A stretch of DNA of 6,445 bases from contig CAZPHE010000101.1 in the NCBI GenBank assembly GCA_964586315.1, positions 1-6,445 of the forward strand, written 5' to 3'. Under the pieces are notes generated by a model. The model made no database searches and was not told where the DNA came from. It was given only the letters and a program-made list of their open reading frames with translations. Of the stretch, positions 4,681 through 6,445 are shown in pieces (positions within the stretch are counted from its first letter, which is position 1; each line of letters starts with the position of its first letter). Made by a program: the position numbers and the translations under genes. Source of the DNA: CAZEER01 sp964586315. GTDB lineage: Bacteria; Fidelibacterota; Marinisomatia; Marinisomatales; UBA1611.

Positions 4681-6445
4681 ATGAAAACTGTATATTTTTT
4701 TGGCGATGGTTCTGCAGAGGGCAATAGTAATCAAAAAGATTTGCTCGGAGGAAAGGGAGCAAACCTTGCAGAGATGACTAATCTTCAAATTCCTGTACCT
4801 CCAGGATTCACTATAACAACAGACGTCTGTACTCACTTTATGGATAATAATTCCTTTCCAGAAAACCTAGAGAGTCAAATTGATGAAGCCATAGTAAAAA
4901 TAGAAGCTATTATAGGGAAGAAATTTGGAGATATAAATAATCCTCTACTTGTATCCGTGCGGTCAGGCTCTAAAGAGTCAATGCCTGGAATGATGGAAAC
5001 TGTCCTCAATGTAGGTTTGACTGAAAAGACTGTTGTTGGATTAGCTAGCTCATCAGGAAATGCTCGTTTTGCATATGATTCTTACAGAAGATTAATTATG
5101 ATGTATGCAGATGTAGTGATGGAAAAATCAAATAACATCGTACTTAAAAACAGTCAGGGCATACGGCATGAGCTAGAAACATATATGAGCCAATATAAAA
5201 CAAACAAAAAATATTCTAATGATACGGATCTTAATGCTGAAGATTTAAAAAAATTATGTGAAAAATTTAAAAAAATTATCATTGAAATTTTAGGTACTAA
5301 TTTTCCTGATGACCCCAAAATACAATTGTGGAATGCTATTAAAGCTGTTTTTTCTTCTTGGAATGGAGAACGAGCACAACATTACAGAAAAATTGAAAAT
5401 ATTTCTGATCAAGAAGGTACTGCTGTTAACATTCAAAGCATGGTGTTTGGTAATATGGGATCGGGCTCTGCAACGGGTGTTGCATTTACACGCAATCCAT
5501 CTACTGGTGATAATGTTTTTTATGGAGAGTGGTTAGAAAATGCACAGGGTGAAGATGTGGTGGCGGGCATAAGAACTCCAAACCCATTAAATGATGCGAG
5601 TAGATCCAATCAATCTAAAGAACTTCAAAGCTTAGAAGATGGGTATCCTGAATTATATAAACAGCTGTTTGATATAAAAAATAATCTAGAGCTTCATTAT
5701 AAAGATATGCAAGATATCGAATTTACCATAGAAAATCAAAAACTATGGATGCTTCAAACCCGCAATGGAAAACGTAATGGGGTTTCTGCAATTAAAATTG
5801 CGTTTGATCTTGCAAATGAAAATGTTATTGATGAACAAGAAGTGTTGAAGCGCATATGCTCTAATCATCTTAATGAAATTATGCTTCCAACGATTGATGC
5901 TAATCAAGAAAAGAGTGAAACTGTCCTTGCCCAAGGATTGCCAGCAGGCCCAGGTGGTGCATCGGGCCAGATTGTATTTACTGCAGATGATGCACAGGCA
6001 TGGCACTTAAATGGAAAGGATGTTATTCTGGTAAGACAGGAAACATCTCCTGAAGATGTGCATGGAATGTATGCTGCAAGTGGAATATTAACATCACGAG
6101 GAGGAATGACTTCTCATGCTGCGTTGGTTGCAAGAGGCTGGGGTAAGTGCTGTATTGTTGGGTGCTCAGACTTGATGATTGATTGTTCTAATAAAACCAT
6201 GACTATTAATAATAATACCTATAATGAGGGTGATTGGTTGTCACTAAATGGATCTCAAGGAAATGTTTATGGAAATAAGCTACCATTAATTACAAACAAT
6301 ATAAATGAAAATCCATTATTTGAAAAAACAATGCATCTTGCAGATAAATATAGAAAACTTGGTGTAAGAGCCAATGCAGATACTGAAAAAGATGCGCTAA
6401 ATGCTAGAGAGCTTGGAGCTCATGGAATCGGGCTATGTAGAACTG
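4681..6445 (+). CDS. ppdK: Pyruvate phosphate dikinase, N-terminal two thirds (cut by window end)
   Basis: The enzyme interconverts pyruvate, ATP and Pi with phosphoenolpyruvate, AMP and PPi in the cytoplasm, serving gluconeogenesis or PPi-linked glycolysis. The 588 codons present run uninterrupted to the edge; full-length enzymes are about 870-910 residues. Domains in order: ATP-grasp nucleotide-binding region, with DLLGGKGANLAEM (20-32), SVRSGSKESMPGMMETVLN (92-110), GSGSATGVAFTRNPSTG (260-276) and the closing LWMLQTRNGKR (355-365); the swivelling phosphohistidine domain, with GLPAGPGGASG (419-429) and GGMTSHAALVARG (474-486); and the start of the PEP/pyruvate TIM barrel from about 535 (LGVRANADTEKDA). 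His479 is the phosphorylated catalytic residue, and Thr477 matches the Thr that the plant regulatory protein phosphorylates. The ATG at 4681 is the only likely start because an in-frame TAA lies at 4663-4665. No Shine-Dalgarno is visible. It is transcribed divergently from the sdh operon. Confidence 0.97.
   Translation, partial: MKTVYFFGDGSAEGNSNQKDLLGGKGANLAEMTNLQIPVPPGFTITTDVCTHFMDNNSFPENLESQIDEAIVKIEAIIGKKFGDINNPLLVSVRSGSKESMPGMMETVLNVGLTEKTVVGLASSSGNARFAYDSYRRLIMMYADVVMEKSNNIVLKNSQGIRHELETYMSQYKTNKKYSNDTDLNAEDLKKLCEKFKKIIIEILGTNFPDDPKIQLWNAIKAVFSSWNGERAQHYRKIENISDQEGTAVNIQSMVFGNMGSGSATGVAFTRNPSTGDNVFYGEWLENAQGEDVVAGIRTPNPLNDASRSNQSKELQSLEDGYPELYKQLFDIKNNLELHYKDMQDIEFTIENQKLWMLQTRNGKRNGVSAIKIAFDLANENVIDEQEVLKRICSNHLNEIMLPTIDANQEKSETVLAQGLPAGPGGASGQIVFTADDAQAWHLNGKDVILVRQETSPEDVHGMYAASGILTSRGGMTSHAALVARGWGKCCIVGCSDLMIDCSNKTMTINNNTYNEGDWLSLNGSQGNVYGNKLPLITNNINENPLFEKTMHLADKYRKLGVRANADTEKDALNARELGAHGIGLCRT

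Noticed and set aside
4642..4836. Open frame of 64 codons on the minus strand
   Set aside because: It lies antisense to the intergenic region and the highly conserved N-terminus of ppdK; its Cys/Ser-rich translation resembles no protein family.
5309..5536. Open frame on the plus strand inside ppdK
   Set aside because: It is a +1-type shadow of the ppdK ATP-grasp region; the ppdK frame is uninterrupted and matches family motifs throughout, so no frameshift is implied.
5743..6006. Open frame of 87 codons on the minus strand within ppdK
   Set aside because: It is opposite the conserved swivelling-domain coding sequence and shows no family features.
1..6445. CRISPR arrays, insertion sequences, tRNA genes, defence or toxin-antitoxin genes
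   Set aside because: No regularly spaced repeats, terminal inverted repeats with a transposase, cloverleaf-like segments or matching proteins were seen; nearly every base is accounted for by housekeeping genes.

Overview
The window is AT-rich bacterial DNA, tightly packed and almost entirely coding. It reads as ordinary chromosome: no mobile elements, CRISPR arrays, tRNA or rRNA are visible. The mix of genes suggests a Gram-negative, respiring, probably marine bacterium outside the Proteobacteria: an ExbD/TonB energy-transduction pair, a succinate dehydrogenase of the type best known from mycobacterial Sdh1, a SpoVG-family protein and a pyruvate phosphate dikinase. I lean towards a Marinimicrobia/SAR406-like or Bacteroidota-related lineage, but this is a judgement from protein style; nothing here proves it.

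Layout. Positions 1-194 (+) hold the C-terminal end of an ExbD/TolR-like protein, and its stop codon touches the start of a TonB-family protein (195-812, +). Two bases further on, and convergent with tonB, lies the end of a leftward operon. In transcription order it is a SpoVG-domain protein (4545-4174), the SDH membrane anchor (4154-3372), the SDH flavoprotein (3371-1548) and the SDH iron-sulfur protein (1555-815). The four genes are separated by 19 bases, 0 bases and an 8-base overlap. A 135-base divergent intergenic region (4546-4680) separates this operon from ppdK (4681 to the window end, +), which is cut off by the window edge after 588 codons, about two thirds of the usual length.

How they fit together. 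SdhA, SdhB and the anchor form complex II, which oxidises succinate to fumarate and passes electrons to the quinone pool. PpdK interconverts pyruvate and phosphoenolpyruvate and so links the lower end of glycolysis/gluconeogenesis to the TCA cycle. ExbD and TonB transmit proton-motive force to outer-membrane receptors. The role of the SpoVG-like protein at the head of the sdh operon is unknown.

Most interesting points: (1) the SpoVG-domain protein ends in DDDIPF, the same C-terminal tip that single-stranded DNA-binding protein (SSB) uses to recruit partners; (2) the SDH anchor carries a Cys/His cluster compatible with the membrane Rieske-type cluster described for mycobacterial Sdh1; (3) a 14-bp perfect palindrome overlaps the spacer of a well-formed predicted promoter of the sdh operon; (4) the two leading genes of that operon both start at TTG, supported by Shine-Dalgarno sequences at constant spacing. 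I see no clearly new multi-gene system.
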